DNA of 64,000 nucleotides, taken from the NCBI GenBank assembly GCA_023424015.1, contig JAFAEM010000006.1, positions 1 through 64,000 of the forward strand. Direction: 5' to 3'. Below are positions 26,852 to 35,734 of this stretch, piece by piece; the stretch's first letter is position 1, and each line of letters opens with the position of its first letter. Position numbers and translations under genes: made by a program. Source of the DNA: Bacteroidota bacterium. GTDB taxonomy: Bacteria; Bacteroidota; Bacteroidia; Chitinophagales; Chitinophagaceae. The notes beneath the pieces are model-generated. The model did no database searches and had not been told where the DNA came from. It saw only the letters and a list, made by a program, of their open reading frames with translations.

Positions 26852-28240
26852 ATGGCAACAGTAACCAGGGAAAACATCGGCTTATTACACGAAAAACTCA
26901 CCGTGAAACTGGAGAAGACGGATTATCTGCCTTCTTTTGAAAAAGCGCTTAAGGATTATAGTAAAAAAGCAAATATTCCTGGTTTCCGTAAAGGAATGGT
27001 GCCTGCCGGTCTTATCAAAAAGATGTACGGCCCCTCCCTTTTCACGGATGAAGTACTTCGTTCAGTCGACCGTGAACTGATCGGCTATCTTGAAAACGAC
27101 AAGCTGGATATTTTCGCCCAGCCTTTGCCGCTGGAAACAGATATCCGCCAGCTGGATGTAAACAACCCGGCTGAATATACTTTCCATTTTGAGATCGGTA
27201 TGAAACCGGAATTCCAGCTGCCAGACCTGGCCACCGCTAAAATCACCCGGTACGTTGTAGCCGTTACAGATGAGATGATCAACAACGAGATCACCCGTCT
27301 TCAAAACAGGTATGGCAATATGAAAGACCAGGATAAAGTTGAGTCTGAGGATAACGTACTGAACCTGGTTTTCACCGAAGTAGACGAGAACGGAAACGAG
27401 GTTGAAAATGGCATTACAAAAGACAACTCGCTGCTGGTAAAATATTTTAAAGAAGACTTCCGCGCCAATATGATCGGTAAGGTCACAAATGATTTTGTGA
27501 TCGTTCAGCTTGATAACGCTTTTGATGAAAAAGAGCTGGAATTCATTGCGAGCGATCTGGGTATCGACATAGACGATAAAGAATCGCTCAAAAAACATTT
27601 CAAACTTCAGATCACCAAGATCGGTTTACTGGAGAAAAAAGAGTTGAATGAAGAGTTCTTCAATCAGCTTTATCCCGGCCAGGAAGTAAAATCAGAAGCT
27701 GATTTCCGTAACAAGGTAAAAGAAGAAATACAGGCGCATTGGAACAACCAGGCGAGGAACCAGATACATGACCAGCTTTTCCATTTGCTAACTGATAAGA
27801 CCGAGATTCAGTTTCCTGAAGGCTTTTTAAAGAAATGGGTGAAGAGCCAGGGAGATCCTGATGCTGAAGGAAATTCGGATGAACAGGTTGAAAAAGAGTT
27901 CCCTACTTTCCTGAAGCAATTGAAATGGACCCTCATCACCGATAAGATCGTCCAGGAAAACGAGATACAGGTACAACCGGATGAGATCCGTGAATTTGCC
28001 AAACAACAACTGATGGGCTATATGGGCGGTATGGGACCTGTAGCAGAAGACCAGCCCTGGATCACCGACTACGTCGAAAAAATGATGAAGGACCGCAAAT
28101 ACGTGGAAGATTCTTACAACCGCATCCAGACTCAGAAATTGTTTGAATGGGGTGAAACCAGGTTAAACCCAACAGACCAGGAGATCAGCGCGGAAGATTT
28201 TACAAAGATGGTGGAAGAGCATCAGCATCATCACCATTAA
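26852..28240 (+). CDS. tig: Trigger factor, ribosome-associated chaperone
   Basis: 462 residues. The N-terminal ribosome-binding domain contains NIPGFRKGMVPAGLIKKMYG (residues 38-57), with the GFRKG ribosome-docking motif intact. The central PPIase-like region is divergent and the C-terminal chaperone domain is helical. The protein ends EEHQHHHH, a natural histidine cluster. The stop codon overlaps that of the convergent VWA gene by 4 nt. Confidence 0.93.
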   Translation: MATVTRENIGLLHEKLTVKLEKTDYLPSFEKALKDYSKKANIPGFRKGMVPAGLIKKMYGPSLFTDEVLRSVDRELIGYLENDKLDIFAQPLPLETDIRQLDVNNPAEYTFHFEIGMKPEFQLPDLATAKITRYVVAVTDEMINNEITRLQNRYGNMKDQDKVESEDNVLNLVFTEVDENGNEVENGITKDNSLLVKYFKEDFRANMIGKVTNDFVIVQLDNAFDEKELEFIASDLGIDIDDKESLKKHFKLQITKIGLLEKKELNEEFFNQLYPGQEVKSEADFRNKVKEEIQAHWNNQARNQIHDQLFHLLTDKTEIQFPEGFLKKWVKSQGDPDAEGNSDEQVEKEFPTFLKQLKWTLITDKIVQENEIQVQPDEIREFAKQQLMGYMGGMGPVAEDQPWITDYVEKMMKDRKYVEDSYNRIQTQKLFEWGETRLNPTDQEISAEDFTKMVEEHQHHHH

Positions 28241-30078
28241 TCGGATCTCCGTTTTTTCTTTCCCCTTGAATAAATAACTTTTGCGTGTTCGACCAGCGAA
28301 ATGAATTCCTTTTGCAACTGGTCGTTCGGGCTTGCCGAAGCAATGGCCAGGAGCAATACGTCGTTCCAGTCTATGTTTCTGGTAAAAGTTGACTGTCGGA
28401 GTAGCGAGCCAAACATGGCGACTGCAGCAGAAAAACGGTAGTATTTATCCAATTCTGCGAAGGATTTGAAATTACCAGGACAGTCGTATTGGAATACGTT
28501 TGTACTGGTATCTCCCGGCAACCTGTAATGCAAATTGATATGCGCTATAGATTCACGTAACCGGGCCAATGAATCCGTCGACTCGGGTACGATTTCGAAA
28601 ATACCCATCATGGAATATCCCGATCCAATTTCCCCTCCTTCCACCTGCGCTGCCGTATCATTTAAGGCCCCGACTTTGTTGTCGAATCCCAGTAAACGAT
28701 ATTCTTTTACATACCTGGGATTAAATTCGATATTCATGAATGCGTCATCCGCGACCGAGTACAGGGTCTGCGTAAATTCCTTCATCAATACTTTCTCCGC
28801 TTCATTAAAATTATCCAGGTAGGAAAAATTACCGTTCCCTTTCCTTGCCAGTGTTTGAATCTTTGAATCCTTGTAATTACCCATACCTACCCCCAGGCAG
28901 GTGAGATAGATGCCCGATTCCTTATTTCTTGATATCAGTTCATCAAGTTCTTCTTCCGTTCTGAGCCCGACATTAAAATCACCATCAGTAGCCAGGATCA
29001 CCCTGTTATTGCCATTGACAATAAAATGTCTTCTGGCCAGGCTGTAGGCAAGTGTAATACCCGATTCTCCCGGTGTGGATCCGCCAGGTGTGAGATCATC
29101 GATCGCTCTTAATATTGTTTCCTTGTCTGCGCCACTGGTAGTATTGAGCATGATACCCGTTACACCCCCATACACAACAATTGACACCGAATCCTGGTCC
29201 CTCAGGTTATTTACCACCAGCCTGAATGCCGACTTCAGAAGCGGCAGCCGGTTAGGCATGTCCATCGAACCCGATACATCCACCAGGAAAACAAGATTAC
29301 TGGGTGGCAGACTGGCAAGGTCGAGTTTTTTTGCAGACAGGTCGATATATAAAAGCTGGTTACTTGTGTTCCAGGGACAGGATGTAAGCTGTGTCGTGAC
29401 ATGAAACTGGTCATCTCCGTCTGGAGTAATGTAATTTAGATTGAAATAGTTGAGCATCTCTTCGATACGCACTGCATCGGGAGGCACAATGGAATTGCCC
29501 GAGATAAAACGGCGGACATTGCTATAAGATGCGCGGTCCACGTTAAGCGTGATACCCGTGGAAGGAAACCGGTGGGTATTAACGAACTTATTCTCGACGA
29601 TGCTGGCATAGGTTTCATCGCCGGCAAACCATTTCCGGTGATCTTCCTTGGCCATACCCCGGGTAAAAGACAGGAGTTTATTTAGCCGGGCGGTGGAAAC
29701 ATTGGCAGGAGCGAGCTTAAGTTGAACTGACAGATAGCTTTCAGCATTCACCGTTACTTTTTGAGTGATATACCCGTCATGTGAAAAGCTAAAGCTGTCG
29801 ATCTTCTGATGCAGGGCTATGCCAAAAGATCCAACGGAGCCACTTTTATAAATATAGCCGGTCCGCAACTGAAGGATCTTCACGTTCTGCAAGGGGTTGC
29901 CCGATTCGTCTTTGACTTCACCGCGCAGGTAGTACTGCTGCGCTGCGGCAATATGGCAAATCAAAAGACAGAATAATATGTAAGAACCAGTCTTCAAAGC
30001 AGATATAGAATTGAAGAATAACCCGTTATGGGGTAAACGGGTACAAGATACTCGTTGTCGGCCATAGCTGCAAGCCAT
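28237..30078 (-). CDS. VWA-domain protein with N-terminal carboxypeptidase-like domain
   Basis: About 613 residues. An export signal (SYILFCLLICHIAAAQ) is followed by a carboxypeptidase-regulatory-like domain (LRGEVKDESGNPLQNV), a von Willebrand N-terminal segment and a VWA domain with intact MIDAS DVSGSM near residue 268, then a C-terminal DUF3520-like region. The start is uncertain: a TTG at 29997 would place the signal peptide at the very N-terminus, which looks more natural than the ATG used here. It ends the five-gene run. Confidence 0.85.
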   Translation of the reverse strand: MACSYGRQRVSCTRLPHNGLFFNSISALKTGSYILFCLLICHIAAAQQYYLRGEVKDESGNPLQNVKILQLRTGYIYKSGSVGSFGIALHQKIDSFSFSHDGYITQKVTVNAESYLSVQLKLAPANVSTARLNKLLSFTRGMAKEDHRKWFAGDETYASIVENKFVNTHRFPSTGITLNVDRASYSNVRRFISGNSIVPPDAVRIEEMLNYFNLNYITPDGDDQFHVTTQLTSCPWNTSNQLLYIDLSAKKLDLASLPPSNLVFLVDVSGSMDMPNRLPLLKSAFRLVVNNLRDQDSVSIVVYGGVTGIMLNTTSGADKETILRAIDDLTPGGSTPGESGITLAYSLARRHFIVNGNNRVILATDGDFNVGLRTEEELDELISRNKESGIYLTCLGVGMGNYKDSKIQTLARKGNGNFSYLDNFNEAEKVLMKEFTQTLYSVADDAFMNIEFNPRYVKEYRLLGFDNKVGALNDTAAQVEGGEIGSGYSMMGIFEIVPESTDSLARLRESIAHINLHYRLPGDTSTNVFQYDCPGNFKSFAELDKYYRFSAAVAMFGSLLRQSTFTRNIDWNDVLLLAIASASPNDQLQKEFISLVEHAKVIYSRGKKKRRSD

Positions 30079-30110
30079 CACCTTTACTCCGGATCCAAAT
30101 TGCGATTATT

Positions 30111-30644
30111 CTACACCAACTGATAAATTTCCTTCAGGTTTCGTCCTAATCCATCGTAATCCAATCCATACCCTACGACGAATTTATCGGGGATCTCAAA
30201 TCCTATGTAGTCCAGCGTAAGTGGAAACTGTGTAGCCTCCGATTTATGAAGCAGGGTTACTATTTTAAGTGAGCGTGGTTGTTGGTGCAGGAGCCTTGGT
30301 AAGAATTCATGCAGCGTTTTACCAGTATCAACTATATCTTCCACTATAAGCACATCCTTATCAAACAGGTCATCATCCAGCCCGATAGATGTCACGATAT
30401 TGCCCGATGATTTCATGCCCTTGTAAGAAGCCAGTTTGATAAAACAAAGTTCAGCATCGACGGTCAGTTGTTTAAACAGGTCCGAAGCGAACATAAAAGA
30501 ACCATTTAATATCGCGATACAAAAAGGTCTTTTACCAGCATAGTCTTCATTGATCGCGGCGGCCAATTCCTTTACACGCCGAAGTATTGTTTCCTCTGGA
30601 AGATAGATTCCAAATGTTTTATCATGCACTTTTACAACCGACAT
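30111..30644 (-). CDS. hpt: Hypoxanthine phosphoribosyltransferase
   Basis: 177 residues from the ATG at 30644 (MSVVKVHDKT). It salvages hypoxanthine/guanine with PRPP. The PRPP-binding loop is VLIVEDIVDTGKTL, and ILNGSFMFASDL and GYGLDYDGLGRN are family motifs. An in-frame TTG at 30659 is less likely. It sits between the glucosaminidase and VWA genes with gaps under 35 nt. Confidence 0.93.
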   Translation of the reverse strand: MSVVKVHDKTFGIYLPEETILRRVKELAAAINEDYAGKRPFCIAILNGSFMFASDLFKQLTVDAELCFIKLASYKGMKSSGNIVTSIGLDDDLFDKDVLIVEDIVDTGKTLHEFLPRLLHQQPRSLKIVTLLHKSEATQFPLTLDYIGFEIPDKFVVGYGLDYDGLGRNLKEIYQLV

Positions 30645-30670
30645 AGTTTGGAGCAGCAAAGCAGTTAATA

Positions 30671-31726
30671 TTAGAACTGGTTAACAGTATTTGTACCTAT
30701 AGCGCTGTTTGCAGCGATCACTTTCTGGCTCAGCTTTGGCATCGCAGGTGCTTTATGCCGCAAGTATAATTGTTCGCCGTCGGCAGGTTGCATATGAGGT
30801 TGCAGGTGATTATACTCAAGGAGTGATTCCATCCTGATGCCCTGCTCCTGCGCGATATCCTGAAGTGTCTCGCCCGCTTTTACCACATGAATCTCAGCGG
30901 CGCCACTTTTTCTTTTACGTTGCAGGAAGATCAACTGATCCTGGTATACCGTTTCCAGTTCAGGAAGTTCATTAAATTCAAAAATCCTTTTCAGTGAAAC
31001 ATTATATTGTTGTGCCAGTGAGAGATATGAAATGCCCGCATGTGCATATACCACTCTTGTATCGTTGATCTTAAACTCGCCGCTGGGATAAGTTTTTGCG
31101 GGTTTGGAGATCACATTACTGACCGGATGGCTAACAGCAACCACTGCATCGGCCGGGGCTGCAACATCATTATTCTTCGCAAGAATCGCTTCCTTGGGCT
31201 CCATTTTGCCCATCGCGATCAGGGTATAATCCTGCAACTGATACTTTTCTACAAGCTTTATGATGATCTGCGGGTATTTCGGGTTAGTAGCGTACCCTGC
31301 TTTTTTCAGGCCATTTGCCCAACCGGCGAAATCGAGTGGATCGAGCGTAAAAAGAGAAGCATAACGTTTGCTGCCTTTTAAGAAATCAGAATGATCACGG
31401 TATGAGTCAAGAGGATCTGCGTATTTACGAAAACATTCATTAGGTGCGTCATCAGTGTGCTTTACTGATTCACCGGTCCAGTTGGATTTACACTTGATGC
31501 CAAAATGATTATTGGATCGTCTTACCAGGTCGCTGGTTCCAGCCGCGGTCTCATGTATCCCCTGCGCAAGTTTGATGGCAGCAGGAATACCGGTTCTATG
31601 CATTTCAGCAATAGCAATATCGCGATAGGTTTCGATATAATTTTTAATTACTTCTTCCTGCTGTGCCTGCGATTTCAGACCCGCAAAAAGCAGAATTGAA
31701 AATAGACAAATGCGGAAATTCTGCAT
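30671..31726 (-). CDS. LysM-containing glucosaminidase (GH73-type peptidoglycan hydrolase)
   Basis: 351 residues with a signal peptide (ICLFSILLFAGLKSQAQQ). The catalytic domain (about 30-165) has AIKLAQGIHETAAGTS with candidate acid Glu59 and NNHFGIKC, as in FlgJ-type N-acetylglucosaminidases. Two LysM modules follow: one around residues 225-272 and one around 280-325. It should act in cell-wall turnover. Confidence 0.9.
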   Translation of the reverse strand: MQNFRICLFSILLFAGLKSQAQQEEVIKNYIETYRDIAIAEMHRTGIPAAIKLAQGIHETAAGTSDLVRRSNNHFGIKCKSNWTGESVKHTDDAPNECFRKYADPLDSYRDHSDFLKGSKRYASLFTLDPLDFAGWANGLKKAGYATNPKYPQIIIKLVEKYQLQDYTLIAMGKMEPKEAILAKNNDVAAPADAVVAVSHPVSNVISKPAKTYPSGEFKINDTRVVYAHAGISYLSLAQQYNVSLKRIFEFNELPELETVYQDQLIFLQRKRKSGAAEIHVVKAGETLQDIAQEQGIRMESLLEYNHLQPHMQPADGEQLYLRHKAPAMPKLSQKVIAANSAIGTNTVNQF

Positions 31727-31757
31727 GGATAAGAGGATTATGATTTTAAAATTTCAA

Positions 31758-32405
31758 TTATCGCTTCCTGGCCAGGTAAAGTCCATCGCGTAAAGAGATC
31801 GCTACTTTATCTACTTCTTCGCAGGTGCGCACATATTCGTTAAACTCTATCATGGCTTTCGCGTTCTTGCCTTTCACAGGCTGCTCCAGCACCTCGCCAT
31901 GGAAAAAAATATTATCTGCTAAGATAAAACCGTTTTGGCGTACCTGGGGCAAAACAATCTTAAAATATTCTATATATGAAACCTTGTCTGCGTCAATGAA
32001 AACAAGATCCCAGGTTTCATTCAACGCAGGAATTACTTCTAACGCATTTCCGGTATGTAAAATTATCCGGTCTGCATATTCAGAACGATCAAAAAAGCTA
32101 CGTGCGGTAGCCGCATCTTTTTCTCTCAATTCAATTGTGTGTAACTGGCCATCGGCGGCCAGTCCCCTGGCCAGGCAAAGGGCGCTATAGCCGGTAAATG
32201 TGCCTATCTCAAGTATACGGCGGGGTTGGATCATACGGCTGATCATTTCCAGCAGTTTACCTTGCAAATGCCCGCTGAGCATCTGGTACTCTGTATGATT
32301 CTCCTTAGTAAAAAGATTCACTTCCCGGAGCAGTTCGTCTTCCGGCTCTGTGAGCGACTCAGCGTATTCCTGGATGCCTGGATCAATAATATTCAAAACA
32401 ATCAT
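31758..32405 (-). CDS. SAM-dependent O-methyltransferase (caffeoyl-CoA OMT-like)
   Basis: 215 residues. SAM-binding motif EIGTFTGYSALCLARGL lies near residue 66 and LVFIDADKVSYIEYF near 133, both typical of the metal-dependent COMT family. No signal peptide. Its start overlaps the symporter stop by 4 nt (translational coupling). Substrate is unknown. Confidence 0.88.
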   Translation of the reverse strand: MIVLNIIDPGIQEYAESLTEPEDELLREVNLFTKENHTEYQMLSGHLQGKLLEMISRMIQPRRILEIGTFTGYSALCLARGLAADGQLHTIELREKDAATARSFFDRSEYADRIILHTGNALEVIPALNETWDLVFIDADKVSYIEYFKIVLPQVRQNGFILADNIFFHGEVLEQPVKGKNAKAMIEFNEYVRTCEEVDKVAISLRDGLYLARKR

Positions 32406-33919
32406 TGTTTAAGCGAAGCTGTGGGCTTCCCTGATATCAACATTAGACCCATAAAAGTAAGAAATCCATTGATGATGAGTAATTCTATGCCCACCTGGTA
32501 TCCGCCGAGCACATTAGCGGAATATTTACTCAACAGGTAAGAAAGAACGGGTGCCACCAGGCAAATCACAGTTACCACCAGTCCATCTTTTATCACACGC
32601 TTTGTCAGGATACCAAAAGCAAACAAACCTAAAAGTGGTCCGTATGTATATCCTGCAAGGTCAAGGATCACATAAATGATGGATTTGTTGTCGATGAGCT
32701 TGAAAATTAAGATGCATATAAAAAATACGATCGTAAAAATCAGGTGAACAGTCAGGCGCACCCTTCTTCTTTTCTTCTCAGTCCAGTCCTCCCTGCGCTT
32801 CAGACCCAGCAAATCGATACAAAATGATGACGTAAGCGCTGTGAGTGCACCATCGGCACTGGGAAACAGCGCGGATATCAGGCCAATTATAAAAATGATA
32901 CTGATGGCCTCAGGCAGGTATTGCAAGGCAACTGTCGGGAAAAGGTCATCGCCGATAATATTAGTACCATTTGCAATGAGTTGGTTGCCTTCATAACCAG
33001 CCCCGTTTTGTAGCATAAAAAGATAAAGCAAACCACCCAGCAGCAGGAATAAGAAATTCACAAATACAATGATGGTACTGAAAGTGACCATGTTTTTCTG
33101 GGAGTCTTTCAGGTTTTTAACGCTGATATTCTTCTGCATCATTTCCTGGTCGAGGCCGGTCATGGCGATCGTTATGAATGCACCACCAATGATCTGCTTG
33201 AGGAAAAATCCTTTGCTCCCGGGATCGGTATTAAAAATATCGGTGTAACCTTTGGCGTTCAGAACCTCCAGGGCGCTCACCATATTCAGGTCAAGGTTGA
33301 ACAATATATACACCACACAAACGATAAGTCCGATCAGCATGAAAGAGGTTTGCAGCGTGTCGGTATAAACGATCGTTCTTACCCCTCCTTCAAAGGTGTA
33401 CAAAAGGATCATCAACAAAAAGATGACCGTCGTTACAGTGAACGGCACCCCCATCCTGTCGAGAATAAATATCTGCAGTACATTGATCACCAGGTATAGC
33501 CTTGCGGTGGCACCGATGGTCCTGGATAGAATAAAAAACAAGGCGCCTGTCTTGTACGAAAAGAATCCAAAACGGTGCTGCAGGTAATTATAAATAGATG
33601 TGAGGTTGAGCCGGTAGTATAAGGGCAATAATACATACGCGATCACAAAGTACCCGATGAAATAACCGATCACAACCTGGAAATAGCTAAAACCTTTGAA
33701 TGCGTCGCCGGCAAAATCCCCTACCGTACCGGGCACACTTACAAACGTTACACCCGACAGCGATGTGCCGATCATCCCGAAAGCCACCAGCATCCAGTTG
33801 CTGCTCCGGTTGCCGATAAAGAATGAATCATTATTTGAATTGCGTGAAGTATACCAGGCTACTACCAATAAAAGAACGAAATATCCAATAACAAATGAGA
33901 ACAATAATCCGGCCGACAT
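32402..33919 (-). CDS. Sodium:solute symporter family protein
   Basis: 505 residues with about 13 hydrophobic segments. The stretch TSLSGVTFVSVPGTVGD near residue 55 and the SADGALTALTSSFCIDLLG segment are typical of the SSS family. It should couple solute uptake to Na+; the solute cannot be read. It opens a run of five closely spaced minus-strand genes. Confidence 0.9.
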   Translation of the reverse strand: MSAGLLFSFVIGYFVLLLVVAWYTSRNSNNDSFFIGNRSSNWMLVAFGMIGTSLSGVTFVSVPGTVGDFAGDAFKGFSYFQVVIGYFIGYFVIAYVLLPLYYRLNLTSIYNYLQHRFGFFSYKTGALFFILSRTIGATARLYLVINVLQIFILDRMGVPFTVTTVIFLLMILLYTFEGGVRTIVYTDTLQTSFMLIGLIVCVVYILFNLDLNMVSALEVLNAKGYTDIFNTDPGSKGFFLKQIIGGAFITIAMTGLDQEMMQKNISVKNLKDSQKNMVTFSTIIVFVNFLFLLLGGLLYLFMLQNGAGYEGNQLIANGTNIIGDDLFPTVALQYLPEAISIIFIIGLISALFPSADGALTALTSSFCIDLLGLKRREDWTEKKRRRVRLTVHLIFTIVFFICILIFKLIDNKSIIYVILDLAGYTYGPLLGLFAFGILTKRVIKDGLVVTVICLVAPVLSYLLSKYSANVLGGYQVGIELLIINGFLTFMGLMLISGKPTASLKQ

Positions 33920-34006
33920 ATAGTTTTTTTTAGGAGGCTTTTTTTAGTAATATGAATTTTTGAAGATAGGTAAATTTATATTCCCTTTGTGCAAATTAAC
34001 AGGTTT

Positions 34007-34546
34007 ATGGCCATACGATCACTTGCGGTTTTTTGCGGTTCGAAATTTGGTAACAATCCCCTCTTTAAAACACATACGGTTGCACTCGCAAAAATCATGG
34101 CAACGCATGGTGTGACATTGGTCTATGGCGGTGGCAATGTTGGTATCATGGGCATCATCGCCGACGAAGTGATGAACAACGGTGGCAAAGTGATCGGTGT
34201 CATTCCAAAGGTACTTGTAGCATGGGAACGGCAACATACTTCTATCTCTGAATTATTGGTTGTGGATGATATGCATACGCGGAAAAAGAAAATGTATGAT
34301 CTCTGCGATGCCGCGGTGATATTGCCGGGTGGCTTTGGTACACTCGACGAATTGTTTGAAATGGTCACCTGGAACCAATTGTCTATCCATGACAAGAGGA
34401 TATTTATTCTTAACTCCGGGGGATTTTACAATCATCTTATCTCACATATTGGCCAAATGCAGGATGAGAATTTCTTATACGAAGAGGCGCGTGAACGGAT
34501 CATCATCCTGGATGAACCAGCTGACCTCGAATCATATTTGAAATAA
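34007..34546 (+). CDS. LOG family protein (TIGR00730 Rossmann fold)
   Basis: 179 residues from the ATG at 34007; a GTG at 33989 overlaps the probable promoter (CCCTTTG) and is less likely. The nucleotide-binding loop GGGNVGIMG is at residues 41-49 and PGGFGTLDE at 107-115, the LOG signature. Family members are nucleoside 5'-monophosphate phosphoribohydrolases. The physiological substrate here is unknown. Confidence 0.9.
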   Translation: MAIRSLAVFCGSKFGNNPLFKTHTVALAKIMATHGVTLVYGGGNVGIMGIIADEVMNNGGKVIGVIPKVLVAWERQHTSISELLVVDDMHTRKKKMYDLCDAAVILPGGFGTLDELFEMVTWNQLSIHDKRIFILNSGGFYNHLISHIGQMQDENFLYEEARERIIILDEPADLESYLK

Positions 34547-34584
34547 GTATTGTGCAAGTCTGTGTTGTCTCCCACAACTATTAA

Positions 34585-35229
34585 TCAATACCTGTACCTC
34601 CCCTGGAACAATCCGATATTGACACCGGCGCGGATGATGGGCTGCATGGTCACCCTTTGTCGTAATGAATTGTTGGGATCGTAATTTACATTGACATAAG
34701 GGGAATGGATATCCTTTAATACATCAAACAATAACGAGATATAATAAAAGGAAGTAGATCCCGGCTCACGTCCCTGTGCAAATCCTGCTCCCAACAACAG
34801 GGAAGTAGCATCAACTTTATTCTTATCAGCAATATAACTCACACTGCCAGGCCTCGGGATGTATTTCAGGGTTGTAAAATTGTGCTCCAACTGACCCTGA
34901 ATGAAAAGAAATCGTGCGGGGTACAGGCGGGCAAACACACCCGGACCTACAACGGTTTGCCTGATCTTATCATCAAACTCATAATAGTCGCGTGCGCCAT
35001 TGTATAAAAAATTCAGTGCCAGGCCTGCATCGGCCCAATCGGATAATTTGTAACCAAATACCGGGTTAGCGCCGAGTACTGTCTGGCCGTTGAAAAAAGA
35101 CAGGGTGATGCTTCCACCGGTAAACAGGTTTTCCTTCTTAAAACCCTTTTCTTCCGGGTCTTCGTCCTGTGCCTGTGCGATGAATAGGGCCAGGCCGGCA
35201 AATACAAGAGTAAGAATTGATTTTTTCAT
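34585..35229 (-). CDS. Outer-membrane beta-barrel protein
   Basis: 214 residues with signal peptide MKKSILTLVFAGLALFIAQ then AQDED. The remainder alternates strands and loops (TGGSITLSFFNGQ, NPVFGYKLSDWADAGLALNF) and ends LFQGRYRY. It resembles small Bacteroidota porin-like proteins. It ends the FAD oxidase operon. Confidence 0.75.
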   Translation of the reverse strand: MKKSILTLVFAGLALFIAQAQDEDPEEKGFKKENLFTGGSITLSFFNGQTVLGANPVFGYKLSDWADAGLALNFLYNGARDYYEFDDKIRQTVVGPGVFARLYPARFLFIQGQLEHNFTTLKYIPRPGSVSYIADKNKVDATSLLLGAGFAQGREPGSTSFYYISLLFDVLKDIHSPYVNVNYDPNNSLRQRVTMQPIIRAGVNIGLFQGRYRY

Positions 35230-35251
35230 AATATTATTTTAGTACTAAAGC

Positions 35252-35734
35252 TTATCGCAATTTATTTTCTTCACCTGAATCAATCCCCAGTTCCGTGGCC
35301 ACCCTGCGTAGCGATGGGTTCATGGCCAGCATGAACCCCAGCAAAACCGCGGCAAAAGCCAGGAAAATAAAATGGCCGCTCAAAATAAAAAGAACAATAT
35401 TCACGCAGGCCCCCAGTTCCATCAGGGCCAGGTACACCAGCAACGCCCGACGGTATATTCTTAGTTTACCGGCAAGCGGAATTAAAGAATTTTTAGCAGC
35501 GTTACTGCCTTTATAAAAAACTCTTTTTGCCAGGAATAAAGCAAACAGCGAAAGAACGGCTGCCACCCACTTCCACAGTTCGTATCGTTCCGTATCAGCA
35601 CCTACAGGTGGCTGGAATTGTATAATGACAAGCGCCGCGAAAAAAAATAATATGACAAAACCTGTGATGGCGAAAAAAACAAGCCTTGTCACCCGCATCT
35701 CAGCCGCCGCTGTTCCCGGGGCTTTGTTACTCAT
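35252..35734 (-). CDS. Four-helix inner-membrane protein, unknown function
   Basis: 160 residues. Hydrophobic segments lie at about 17-40, 58-78, 94-114 and 120-138. The N-terminus (SNKAPGTAAAEMRVTR) and C-terminus are cytoplasmic by charge. Its ATG overlaps the FAD oxidase stop by 4 nt, so the two are translationally coupled. No family recognised. Confidence 0.8.
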   Translation of the reverse strand: MSNKAPGTAAAEMRVTRLVFFAITGFVILFFFAALVIIQFQPPVGADTERYELWKWVAAVLSLFALFLAKRVFYKGSNAAKNSLIPLAGKLRIYRRALLVYLALMELGACVNIVLFILSGHFIFLAFAAVLLGFMLAMNPSLRRVATELGIDSGEENKLR

